A stretch of DNA of 22,198 nt. Origin: a bacterium. GTDB taxonomy: Bacteria; SM23-31; JAUVVT01. The translations under genes were made by a program, and so were the position numbers. Under the pieces are notes generated by a model, which saw only the letters and a list, made by a program, of their open reading frames with translations, ran no database searches and was not told the DNA's origin. The stretch covers positions 1 to 22,198 of the forward strand of contig JAUVVT010000001.1 of NCBI GenBank assembly GCA_030604505.1, in the 5' to 3' direction. The first letter of the stretch is position 1. Each line of letters begins with the position of its first letter. Below, one piece after another: positions 14,960 through 22,198 of the stretch.

Positions 14960-16294
14960 TTAGCTTATTGAAGAAAGTGAATTAACAAAAAGTTCCATTT
15001 CCTCTCGTGTTCTTTTTTCGGTTACTGCAATCAATAATGAATTTTTAATACCAAATCTATCTAAATCTATACCGCCGAATATTCCTTTTTTATATAATGC
15101 TTCAAGAATATCACCGGGCTCATTATCTGTTTCTACTGCAAACTCTTTGAAAAAGGGATTGTTGAATTTAAGTTTATATCCATCCAAAGAATTTATCTTT
15201 TCTGCCAGATAATGGCTTTTTTGAATGCATTGATTTGCAACTTCCTTTATACCATCTTTACCGAGCAGTGTAAGATAAACACATGCTGACAGTGCATTCA
15301 GCGCCTGATTAGTACAGATATTAGAAACGGCTTTATCTCTTCTGATGTGCTGTTCTCTTTTCTGAAGAGTCATAACATAACCGACTCTGCCGTTTATATC
15401 AACAGTTTTTCCGATTAATCTTCCGGGTATTTTTCTGATTAGCGATTTTTTCGCAGCCAATATACCGACATAAGGACCCCCGAAATTCAGGTCGTTCCCC
15501 AGAGATTGTCCTTCGCCGCAGACTATATCGGCATTATATTCACCAGGCGGTGTGAGAATGCCGAGAGAAATGGGATCGACGATTACAGTTAATAATCCGC
15601 CGGAACTATGCACAATTTCTTCAATCGAAAAGACATCCTCAAGACACCCGAAAAAATTTGGGTGCTGAATAATAACACCCGCATATTCACTTGAAATTTT
15701 CTTTTGCAGAGCTTCAGGTTCTACTATGCCATTCTCTATAGAAAGTTCCTCTATCTCGATTTTCTGCCCGTAACAATATGTTTTAATAACTGACAGGTAA
15801 AGCGGATTAACCGAGCGGGGAACGATAATCTTCTTTTTTCCCTTCATACTGCAGGTCATAAGAGCAGCTTCTGCCGCAGCAGAAGCACCATCGTACATAG
15901 AAGCATTTGATACATCCATACCGGTCAGTTCACATATCATCGACTGGTATTCATATATAGTCTGAAGAGTTCCCTGACTGACCTCTGCCTGATACGGAGT
16001 ATACGCAGTATAAAATTCGGGCCTCGAAGTTATATGGCTTACCGCAGAAGGAATAAAATGGTCATAGGCACCTCCACCTAAAAATGAAATATAGTCTTCA
16101 GCAGTCGAATTCTCTCCGGAAATTTCTTTCAACAGCTTTAAGACTTCAAATTCAGATAGCCCATCGGGAATTTTTAGTTCTTCCTTAAGTCTCAGCTTTT
16201 CCGGTATGTTGTCTATAAGTTCTTCAAATCTTTCGACACCTATCTTTTGGAGCATTTTTCTTCGGTCATCGGAAGTATTGGGAATATAAGCCAT
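14960..16294 (-). CDS. gcvPA: Glycine dehydrogenase (decarboxylating) subunit 1
   Basis: P-protein subunit 1, 444 residues, which pairs with GcvPB to form the alpha2beta2 enzyme. The N-terminus MAYIPNTSDDRRKMLQKIG and the segments FLGGGAYDHFIP (68-79), TAYTPYQAEVSQGTLQ (95-110) and GPYVGILAAK are highly characteristic. This subunit lacks the cofactor lysine, as normal. It follows gcvH after 91 nt. The stop codon falls inside a TTAGCTTTTAGC motif (14953-14964) that recurs near 22038. Confidence 0.97.
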   Translation of the reverse strand: MAYIPNTSDDRRKMLQKIGVERFEELIDNIPEKLRLKEELKIPDGLSEFEVLKLLKEISGENSTAEDYISFLGGGAYDHFIPSAVSHITSRPEFYTAYTPYQAEVSQGTLQTIYEYQSMICELTGMDVSNASMYDGASAAAEAALMTCSMKGKKKIIVPRSVNPLYLSVIKTYCYGQKIEIEELSIENGIVEPEALQKKISSEYAGVIIQHPNFFGCLEDVFSIEEIVHSSGGLLTVIVDPISLGILTPPGEYNADIVCGEGQSLGNDLNFGGPYVGILAAKKSLIRKIPGRLIGKTVDINGRVGYVMTLQKREQHIRRDKAVSNICTNQALNALSACVYLTLLGKDGIKEVANQCIQKSHYLAEKINSLDGYKLKFNNPFFKEFAVETDNEPGDILEALYKKGIFGGIDLDRFGIKNSLLIAVTEKRTREEMELFVNSLSSIS

Positions 16295-16385
16295 TTGGAA
16301 CCAAACAATGATTTTTTTTTGAAATATATCTTAAAATAGATGATGCGAGACGCCGTATTACATCCGTGCGGATTTAAATTTAAAT

Positions 16386-16766
16386 CTAATCACCTATTAA
16401 ACTTTTGTATCCTGCGGCATCAAGAAGTTGATTGAGTTCTTCATTGTTACTCATTTCGATTTTTATAATCCATCCCTCGCCGTAAGCGTCACTGTTTATC
16501 AAATCCGGTCTGTCAATCAGGACATTATTAACATCAACTATTTTTCCCGAGACGGGAGCAAACAGGTCAGCAACGGTCTTAACGGCTTCTATTACGCCGA
16601 AACTTTCCATTGATGTAAATTCTGAGCCGACTTCGGGCAGTTCCACAAAAACAATATCACCGAGCTCCTGCTGGGCATAATCAGTGATTCCGACAGTTGC
16701 AATATCTCCATCGACTAAAATCCATTCATGTTCTTTCGTATAATGCAAATTTTCACGAATTTCCAT
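16386..16766 (-). CDS. gcvH: Glycine cleavage system H protein
   Basis: The 126-residue lipoyl carrier that shuttles the aminomethyl group from P-protein to T-protein and is reoxidised by L-protein. The lipoylation site is Lys63 in VIEAVKTVADL, within the normal context ESFGVIEAVK. The N-terminus LHYTKEHEWILVDGD is typical. The start ATG at 16766 lies inside the end of accC, overlapping it by 14 nt in another frame, so translation is probably coupled. Neither gcvT nor the lipoamide dehydrogenase gene is in this window, so they must lie elsewhere. A 16-bp palindrome (16371-16386) touches its stop codon. Confidence 0.97.
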   Translation of the reverse strand: MEIRENLHYTKEHEWILVDGDIATVGITDYAQQELGDIVFVELPEVGSEFTSMESFGVIEAVKTVADLFAPVSGKIVDVNNVLIDRPDLINSDAYGEGWIIKIEMSNNEELNQLLDAAGYKSLIGD

Positions 16767-18105
16767 TTTTTATTTCATCTTCTAAAAACGAAGTATTAAT
16801 AAGTCCTTTTCTGAAATTGTCATTTTTCAGTACTTTTTGATGAAACGGAATATTGGTTTTAATTCCTTCAAGTATGAGTTCATCCAACGCTCTTTCCATT
16901 CTTACAATTGCTTCGTCTCTATTTTGCCCATAAGCTACTACCTTAGCAACCAATGAATCATAATACGGTAAGATTTCATATTGGGCATAGGCGTGTGTAT
17001 CTATTCTAATCCCCGGACCGCCCGGGATATGAAAACTTGTAATTTTTCCGGGAGATGGAATAAAGTCCCGCTCCCAGTCTTCGGCATTAATCCTGCACTC
17101 AATTGCGTGTCCGCTGCTTTTGATACTTTCCTGAGAATAACTGATAGGAGAACCTGCAGCAACCAGAATCTGGTCTTTAACAAGATCTCTTCCGATAACC
17201 ATTTCAGTAATCGGGTGTTCTACCTGTATTCTGGTATTCATTTCCATAAAATAGTACTGTTCATCTGAATTGACCAGGAATTCAATTGTGCCGGCATTTT
17301 TATATCCGACTTTTTTGGCGCCATTGATAGCAGCCTCAAACATCTTCGACCTTAATTCTTCGGATATTCCCGTTGCAGGAGTTTCTTCGATAAGTTTTTG
17401 ATGCCTTCTTTGGATAGAACAATCCCTTTCTCCCAGTGCGACCACATTTCCGAAATCATCACCAAAAATCTGAACCTCAATATGTCTCGGTTTGATAATA
17501 AATTTTTCCAAATATATTTTTGAATCAGGAAAAGCTTTTTCGACTTCGCCTTTAGCCATTGAATAACCGTTTTTCATCTCTTTATTATCATTTACAATCC
17601 TCATACCCCTTCCACCCCCACCGCCGGAGGCTTTTAAGATAACCGGATATCCTATTTCATCTGCAATTTCTCTGGCTTCTTTCCAGTTTTTAGTAGTCCC
17701 GTTACTCCCCGGAATCACGGGAACTCCCGCTTCTTTCATAATATTTTTTGCTAAAGATTTATGTCCCATCTTTTCTATCATTTCCGGAGAGGGACCTATG
17801 AATTTTATATTGCAGGATTTACATATATCAGCAAACTGAGCGTCTTCCGATAGAAATCCGTATCCGGGATGAACAGCATCTGCATTTGTTATTTCAGCCG
17901 CACATATTATTCTTGAATAGTTTAAATAGCTCTCAGAAAGAACCGCAGGACCAATACAAACTGCCTCATCTGCAAATCTCACATGAAGTGAATCACGGTC
18001 TACATCTGAATATACTGCTACCGTTTTTATATCAAGTTATTTACATGCCCTTATTACTCTTAATGCAATTTCTCCCCGGTTTGCTATTAAAACCTTATCA
18101 AACAT
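16753..18105 (-). CDS. accC: Biotin carboxylase of acetyl-CoA carboxylase, interrupted by in-frame TAA at codon 23
   Basis: Biotin carboxylase, an ATP-grasp enzyme that carboxylates the biotin on AccB using bicarbonate and ATP. The complete frame starts at ATG 18105 (MFDKVLIANRGEIALRVIRACK, the exact family N-terminus) and spans 450 sense-equivalent codons, normal length. Codon 23, at 18039-18037, is TAA where relatives have Glu (RACKELGIKTVAVYS); after it the frame continues perfectly (LDIKTVAVYSDVDRDSLHV). A GTG at 17982 could restart translation, but the product would lack the first 41 residues of the N-terminal fold. All later motifs are intact: KASGGGGGRG (about 158-167), ERDCSIQRRHQK, and EMNTRIQVEHPITE with the active-site Glu288 and Arg292 region. 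A G-to-T change (GAA to TAA), real or from sequencing, explains it. TAA ends other genes here, so recoding is unlikely. It overlaps gcvH by 14 nt. Confidence 0.93.
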
Positions 18106-18255
18106 AATAAAAATCAGTTATTATATTAAAATTTGCTGAACTTTGATAAAAATCAAATATTTTTACCAGAATACACGGAGAAAGCAGCCAAATTTTTATT
18201 AAAACTTATTAGAAAATTAAGTTGTACTCCTTAGGCAAGAACAATAAATTATCAC

Positions 18256-18299
18256 AATTTTTCTGAAAATAATTGATACATTAAAAGTTCAGAAAAATT
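18256..18299. repeat. 12-bp inverted repeat in the accB-accC spacer, overlapping the accB stop
   Basis: AATTTTTCTGAA (18256-18267) and TTCAGAAAAATT (18288-18299) are perfect complements around a 20-nt loop. On the minus strand the first arm includes the last bases of the accB TAA codon. No T-run follows, so it is not a classical terminator. It sits in an unusually long 192-nt spacer that also contains a small hairpin TTTGAT/ATCAAA at 18142-18157. Confidence 0.5.
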
Positions 18300-18768
18300 A
18301 TTCGTCAGACATAATGAATAAAGTCTGGTTATATTCTACAGGTTGGGCATTTGGTTGAACTATTTTTATTATTTTCCCATCCTTTTCTGCTTCGATTTCA
18401 TTCATAAGTTTCATAGCTTCAATGATACACAAAATCTGACCCTTCCTTACCATATCACCCTCTTTCACAAAAGGTTCTGCATCAGGAGCAGAAGCGCGGT
18501 AAAAAGTACCGACCATAGGAGATTTAAGCTCGAATGTATTATCAACTTCCGGCGGAGCTTCTTCTTTTGTCACAGTCCCAGCTGTTTCTAATTTTATTGA
18601 ATCTTTTGCTTTTTGAATTATCTCTTGGGATACAACCTCCGGTGAATGGTTATTGCTGACACTTTTCCTGATTCTGACCTTTGTCCACCACCATTTTGAA
18701 ACTTCAAGTTCATCAATATTGCTCTCTTCGACCAATTTTATCAATGTTTTTATTTCTTCTGGTTTCAT
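18298..18768 (-). CDS. accB: Biotin carboxyl carrier protein of acetyl-CoA carboxylase
   Basis: A 156-residue carrier protein with the usual two parts: an N-terminal helical region (1-40) and a C-terminal biotinyl domain (about 78-156). The biotinylated residue is Lys120 in the invariant EAMKLMNEIEAE. VGTFYRASAPDAEPFVKEGD (86-105) carries the 'thumb' region of AccB. The linker is short and acidic. The N-terminal part contains three consecutive Trp (26-28, SKWWWTKVRIRKS), where I would expect a more polar, glycine-containing strand. A GAGGG Shine-Dalgarno lies just before ATG 18768. It follows the 311-aa secreted protein gene by 49 nt and is separated from accC by 192 nt. Confidence 0.96.
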   Translation of the reverse strand: MKPEEIKTLIKLVEESNIDELEVSKWWWTKVRIRKSVSNNHSPEVVSQEIIQKAKDSIKLETAGTVTKEEAPPEVDNTFELKSPMVGTFYRASAPDAEPFVKEGDMVRKGQILCIIEAMKLMNEIEAEKDGKIIKIVQPNAQPVEYNQTLFIMSDE

Positions 18769-18817
18769 TTAACCCTCTTTAAAAAATTACGGGTTGAAAT
18801 AATAATATCTTTAATTA

Positions 18818-19753
18818 CTATTTTGAACCAATTATTCCATCAAAAATATTATAAAGATAAACAGCAGCGGCTGTTCCGAGGTATATTCCGTTATTTTTGT
18901 CTGCAACAATTCCACCTATTAGTGAAGCCGCCTCTAAGGTTATTATCATATAGCCCTTACCGAGTTCTTTTCTCTTCAGCTGCATATAACCCGGAATAAA
19001 TATTCTTTTATTTATCTTCCAATATGAACCGGAAGCAGCATAAGGAACCGTCTTTTTAGTTTCACCGAACAAGCTGCTAACCAGGTTAACCTTTACCGGG
19101 TCGCTTTCAATACCTACACTTGCAGTCCTGCCGTCTATGTCTTCTGCAATTATAAAGTATCTAAGTGAATCGCCCAAAATATTTTCCGATGGAATCCTGC
19201 AAAAATAAATATCGCTTTCATACGAAAGAAAATCAACTCTTTCCCATTCAACAAGACCGTCCGATATATACTTGGTATAAAGGTTATTCAAACCTTCTAA
19301 AGCATTTGCCCTGACTATCAGGTCAATATCTTTCCCCTTCTCAGCTATCTGAACTCTATTATGATGTATAACCGGAGCAAGAAAATCGTCGTTTTCGCTT
19401 ATATTTTTCAACAACTCAGGGATTTCAACAACAGGCGAAATTTCAATCTTATCGAGAACACTCAGTTTTTCATCAGCTGTAATTTCAATGATTTTACCAA
19501 TAGAGACTTCCGGAAAAACCTGTGTAATCCGAACTACACCTATTTTTTTATCATCTCTATTATCCGGCATATCACGCAATAACCTGAACTCGTCACCAAT
19601 CCGTATATTAGCATTAGCTCCTCTGTCAAAATACAATAGATTATCATCAATCTTTATAACATAGCTAATAACAAGCTGCTGCGCATCAGCACTCACAAAA
19701 ACCAAGAAAATCAGAAAGATTTCAATTAATGTAATAAAAAATATTTTTTTCAT
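18818..19753 (-). CDS. Exported protein of unknown function with two C-terminal hydrophobic segments
   Basis: 311 residues, not recognised as a whole. Residues 1-24 form a signal peptide (hydrophobic core, then VSADAQQ). Residues 25-105 are beta-rich; VIKIDDNLLYFDRGANANIRIGDEFRLLRD resembles the small barrel with a G-x-x-x-G-D-x-x turn found in some envelope proteins. Residues 125-225 look like an Ig/FN3-type fold (WERVDFLSYESDIYFCRIP, LRYFIIAEDIDGRTASVGIES), which often precedes membrane attachment. Residues about 250-305 have FIPGYMQLKRKELGKGYMI followed by two hydrophobic stretches, like the P-G-x-x-Q membrane module seen in DUF5683-type proteins. So probably an envelope protein anchored at its C-terminus. 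It lies 49 nt before accB in the same direction; no functional link to fatty acid synthesis is evident. Confidence 0.65.
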   Translation of the reverse strand: MKKIFFITLIEIFLIFLVFVSADAQQLVISYVIKIDDNLLYFDRGANANIRIGDEFRLLRDMPDNRDDKKIGVVRITQVFPEVSIGKIIEITADEKLSVLDKIEISPVVEIPELLKNISENDDFLAPVIHHNRVQIAEKGKDIDLIVRANALEGLNNLYTKYISDGLVEWERVDFLSYESDIYFCRIPSENILGDSLRYFIIAEDIDGRTASVGIESDPVKVNLVSSLFGETKKTVPYAASGSYWKINKRIFIPGYMQLKRKELGKGYMIITLEAASLIGGIVADKNNGIYLGTAAAVYLYNIFDGIIGSK

Positions 19754-19869
19754 AAACTTAATAATATAAGTGAATATAAAATATACAATTAAATTTTCAT
19801 AAAGTCAAATAAAATTTTTAAATTCTACTATTTTAAATTTCTTACATAAAAATTCTTATTGGAAACAAA

Positions 19870-21876
19870 CTATCCACTCCCCAAAATTCTTAAAAATTCA
19901 CTTTCATTAATAATTTTTATCCCTAACTTCACTGCCTTGTCATATTTCGAGCCGGGATTTTCGCCAAGTAATAAAAAATCCGTATTACTGCTGACGGAAG
20001 ATGTTACCTTTCCACCATTTTCTATTATCAATTCAGCAGCTTCTTCTCTTGAATATTTTTCCAATGTTCCGGTTAATACAAATGTTTTTCCATTAATCTC
20101 TTCGTTTACCTTTTTTTCTTCAGCGGTTTTTTCCATTAATACGCCTGTCTTCCGGAGCTTTTCTATTATCTTTAAATTATCATTTCTCCCAAAGAATTCT
20201 ACAACACTCTCAGCCATTTTATCCCCGATTCCATCGATCTCCTGCAGCTCGTCCAAAGTCGCTTCCTTGATTTCGCCGATTGAGGAAAAATGTTTTGCCA
20301 GTTCTCTTGCCGCACCAAGACCGATATACCTTATTCCAAGGGCAAAGATTAACCTCTCTAACGGTCTGTTTTTGCTTTCCTCTATACTATTAATCAGATT
20401 TTCAGCACTTTTATCACCCATTCTTCCAAGCATCGCAATTTCTTTCTTGTCCAGATTATATAAATCGGAAGGGTCTGAAACAATTTTATTTGCAGTCATC
20501 TGTTCAATGAGGGATTCTCCGAGTCCTTCGATATTCATTGCGTTTCGTGAGCCAAAGTGCTCAATCCTCCTTGCAATCTGTTCAGGACAGGAGAAATTTA
20601 TGCACCTGACAGCCGCTTCACCCTCCAATCTAACCAGTTCACTTTTGCATACAGGACATTTTTCGGGAATTTCAACAGGAACAGCGTCCTGTGTTCTTTT
20701 TTGAAGATTTATTTCAATAACCTTTGGAATTATATCTCCACCCTTTTCAATAATAACCGAATCTCCAATCATTATATCGAGCCGCTTAATTTCATCCACA
20801 TTATGCAGAGTTGCCCTCTTGACGGTTGTCCCGGCAAGAAGAACGGGCTCCATAACCGCAACAGGCGTAATAGTTCCGGTTCTGCCAACCTGCCAGAATA
20901 CATCTCTCAAAATTGTTTCTGTCTTTTTTGCTTTAAATTTAAATGCGACAGCCCAGCGTGGACTTTTTGCAGTATTTCCAAGAAAGTTTCTCTGGCTGAA
21001 TGAATTAACCTTTATGACAACTCCATCCGTCTCGTAATCAAGCTTATCTCTTTTTTCTTCCCGTTCTTTACAATATTCAAACACTTCATCAATATTCCCG
21101 CATATTCTGTGGTTCTGGTTCACAGGAAAACCGATTTCATGAAGCATATGCAAATTATCATAGTGGCTGTCAAACAATTTCATCTTTGATTCCAGAGTCA
21201 TAAAATAGTATATAAAAACCGAAAGATTTCTTTGTGCAACAATCTTCGGGTCTTGAAGTTTTAACGAACCCGCAGCGGCATTCCTCGAATTAGCAAAAAG
21301 ATTTTCTCCCATCTCTATCTGTTTTTCGTTCAGTTTCCTAAATCCTTCTTTGCCGATAAAAACCTCTCCCCTCACTTCAAATTCATCAATCCCCTCAACA
21401 GGTTTAAGAATTTTTAAGGGTATGGCTCTAATAGTTTTCAGGTTTTGAGTAATATCATCTCCCCTTATACCATCGCCCCTCGTAGCTCCCTGAACATATT
21501 TTCCGTCTCTGTATACAAGTGAGATTGCAACCCCGTCGAATTTCAGTTCTGCAACGTATTGATATTCCTCCCCAAGAAGCGTCTTTACTCTCCTGTCAAA
21601 ATCGATTACTTCTTCTTCAGTGTAAGTATTTGCAAGACTGAGCATAGGAATAGAATGCGTAAATGAAGGGAATACTTTGGTCGGTTCATCGCCTATTCTT
21701 TGTGTGGGAGAATCAGATGTCAAAAACTCCGGATGCTCCTTCTCCAAATCAATCAGTCTCTTCATCAGCATATCATATTCATAATCGGAGATTTCAGGGC
21801 TGTTCAAAACATAATATCTGTAATTATGATAATTAATATCATTGTGAAGTTTCTTTATTTCTACCGTTACATCCAC
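19870..21876 (-). CDS. ligA: NAD-dependent DNA ligase
   Basis: Seals nicks in DNA during replication and repair using NAD+. 668 residues, normal length. Domains in order: Ia domain (HNDINYHNYRYYVL, about 11-24), adenylation domain with AMP-accepting Lys112 in LKFDG, motifs ATRGDGIRGDD (131-141) and DGVVIKV (284-290), an OB fold, a zinc finger with C407, C410, C425 and C430, helix-hairpin-helix repeats (about 440-570), and a BRCT domain (about 593-668, NGKTFVLTGTL). All key residues are present. The start is GTG at 21876 (GTG GAT GTA ACG); a GGAG lies about 11 nt upstream, somewhat far. It is monocistronic or followed, after 116 nt, by the 311-aa protein gene. Confidence 0.97.
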   Translation of the reverse strand: MDVTVEIKKLHNDINYHNYRYYVLNSPEISDYEYDMLMKRLIDLEKEHPEFLTSDSPTQRIGDEPTKVFPSFTHSIPMLSLANTYTEEEVIDFDRRVKTLLGEEYQYVAELKFDGVAISLVYRDGKYVQGATRGDGIRGDDITQNLKTIRAIPLKILKPVEGIDEFEVRGEVFIGKEGFRKLNEKQIEMGENLFANSRNAAAGSLKLQDPKIVAQRNLSVFIYYFMTLESKMKLFDSHYDNLHMLHEIGFPVNQNHRICGNIDEVFEYCKEREEKRDKLDYETDGVVIKVNSFSQRNFLGNTAKSPRWAVAFKFKAKKTETILRDVFWQVGRTGTITPVAVMEPVLLAGTTVKRATLHNVDEIKRLDIMIGDSVIIEKGGDIIPKVIEINLQKRTQDAVPVEIPEKCPVCKSELVRLEGEAAVRCINFSCPEQIARRIEHFGSRNAMNIEGLGESLIEQMTANKIVSDPSDLYNLDKKEIAMLGRMGDKSAENLINSIEESKNRPLERLIFALGIRYIGLGAARELAKHFSSIGEIKEATLDELQEIDGIGDKMAESVVEFFGRNDNLKIIEKLRKTGVLMEKTAEEKKVNEEINGKTFVLTGTLEKYSREEAAELIIENGGKVTSSVSSNTDFLLLGENPGSKYDKAVKLGIKIINESEFLRILGSG

Positions 21877-21985
21877 AAGATTAATAACTCCATTTTTTAT
21901 TATTATTATATTTAAATCTAATATCTTTAATTGAACAAATCAAGTATTTTTAAAACTTTCTGATAAAAAATTCATATAAAATAAC

Positions 21986-22020
21986 TTGACATTAATTAAT
22001 TTATTATTTATTTATAAACA
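21986..22020 (+). promoter_or_regulatory. Candidate promoter for the gene at the right edge
   Basis: A perfect TTGACA (21986-21991) is followed by very A+T-rich sequence. Possible -10 boxes are TATTTA at 22009-22014 (17-nt spacer, poor match) or TATAAA at 22013-22018 (spacer 21 nt, too long). The -35 box is convincing, the -10 is not. The rest of 21877-22093 is A+T-rich and must also hold the ligA promoter; a TTGATT/TAGATT pair on the minus strand is a weak option. Confidence 0.4.
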
Positions 22021-22032
22021 AAATTAACTTTC

Positions 22033-22057
22033 AGCTATTAGCTTTTAGCCAATAGCT
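22033..22057. repeat. Imperfect hairpin / TTAGCTTTTAGC repeat
   Basis: AGCTATTAGC (22033-22042) pairs with GCCAATAGCT (22048-22057) with one mismatch and a 5-nt loop. The inner 12-mer TTAGCTTTTAGC (22038-22049) also occurs exactly at 14953-14964, across the gcvPA stop codon. Such TAGC-rich strings may be a dispersed repeat of this genome. It lies in the leader of the right-edge gene. Confidence 0.4.
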
Positions 22058-22093
22058 AACAAGCATTGAATATTTATTACAGGAGGAGAAAAA

Positions 22094-22198
22094 ATTAACC
22101 GTTTAATTGAAAACATACAGATATTTCACCAGCTTAACCAGTACAAGGATGAGGAGATTTTTCAGATTATTCAGGGTGAATCCTCCCAGACAGTTGCC
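22094..22198 (+). CDS. N-terminus of a FliG middle-domain-like protein, partial, apparent ATT start
   Basis: Only 35 codons are present; the gene runs off the right edge. A strong Shine-Dalgarno AGGAGG (22081-22086) is followed after 7 nt by ATT AAC CGT and an open frame with no ATG. The translation continues FHQLNQYKDEEIFQII and then QGESSQTVA. This lines up without gaps with the start of the FliG middle domain, where flagellar motor switch proteins read roughly F-x-F-L-x-x-x-D-x-x-x-L-x-x-x-I-Q-x-E-x-P-Q-T-I-A. If so, the usual N-terminal FliG domain is missing. A competing TTG at 22107 opens another frame that gives a less protein-like sequence. The upstream in-frame stop is at 22067. The identification rests on about 25 residues and is tentative. 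Confidence 0.4.
   Translation, partial: MNRLIENIQIFHQLNQYKDEEIFQIIQGESSQTVA

Noticed and set aside
16362..16373. ATCCG-TG-CGGAT hairpin between gcvH and gcvPA
   Set aside because: Only 5 bp with a 2-nt loop, no T-run; too weak to call a terminator.
16371..16386. 16-bp perfect palindrome GATTTAAATTTAAATC next to the gcvH stop
   Set aside because: Made almost entirely of A and T, in which perfect palindromes arise readily; no loop for a stable RNA hairpin and no second copy noticed.
17982..17982. GTG 17982 as the genuine accC start
   Set aside because: The preceding 41 codons encode the conserved biotin carboxylase N-terminus in the same frame; the GTG is the Val of HVRFADEA, and starting there would remove part of the nucleotide-binding-like fold.
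19859..20704. 281-codon open frame on the plus strand opposite ligA
   Set aside because: It lies wholly antisense to a certain ligA, its product is Ser/Leu/Ile-rich low-complexity sequence without motifs, and no Shine-Dalgarno is seen; it is a shadow of the ligA codon pattern.
22107..22198. TTG-initiated frame at the right edge (MKTYRYFTSLTS...)
   Set aside because: Arg/Phe-rich and unlike a protein N-terminus, while the overlapping frame from ATT 22094 has better Shine-Dalgarno spacing and resembles FliG.

Overview
The window is A+T-rich chromosomal DNA from a bacterium that I cannot place to phylum. The mix suggests an anaerobic or fermentative, probably Gram-negative-type heterotroph: a glycyl radical enzyme with its radical-SAM activase, a two-subunit glycine dehydrogenase (GcvPA/GcvPB), separate AccB and AccC, NAD-dependent DNA ligase, and several secreted carbohydrate-related proteins. 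Nearly everything is on the minus strand. There is no tRNA, rRNA, CRISPR array or recognisable transposase, and no gene-free stretch exceeds 300 bases.

Region 1 (1-6.2 kb) holds two secreted proteins with LamG-like (concanavalin A-like) domains, one cut by the window edge and one of 1284 residues ending in a CARDB-like domain. Behind a clear intrinsic terminator comes a glycosylasparaginase. Its reading frame extends upstream of the only ATG into a twin-arginine motif but has no normal start codon there. Region 2 (6.3-12.2 kb) has a glycyl radical enzyme activase on the plus strand facing a divergent glycyl radical enzyme on the minus strand, with three tandem hairpins between them. Upstream of the radical enzyme, in the same direction, lie a TIM-barrel glycoside hydrolase-like protein and a serine beta-lactamase-fold hydrolase.

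Region 3 (12.2-19.8 kb) is housekeeping. A small membrane protein follows an HU-type DNA-binding protein. Before them, in transcription order, comes a probable operon: secreted 311-aa protein, accB, accC, gcvH, gcvPA, gcvPB and a Trm112-like zinc-ribbon protein. It joins biotin carboxylation (start of fatty acid synthesis) to the lipoyl-dependent glycine cleavage system; accC and gcvH overlap by 14 nt. accC carries an in-frame TAA at codon 23 where relatives have Glu. Region 4 (19.9-22.2 kb) is ligA and, divergently at the right edge, the first 35 codons of a gene whose product resembles the FliG middle domain and seems to begin with ATT.

The strongest oddities are the accC nonsense codon, the missing start of the Tat-type asparaginase, the unusual radical loop of the glycyl radical enzyme, and the large LamG/CARDB protein of unknown activity. 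Three independent codon anomalies (ATA, TAA, ATT) at otherwise intact genes make base errors in the assembly worth excluding. I found no convincing wholly new system; the best candidate for new biochemistry is the glycyl radical enzyme locus.
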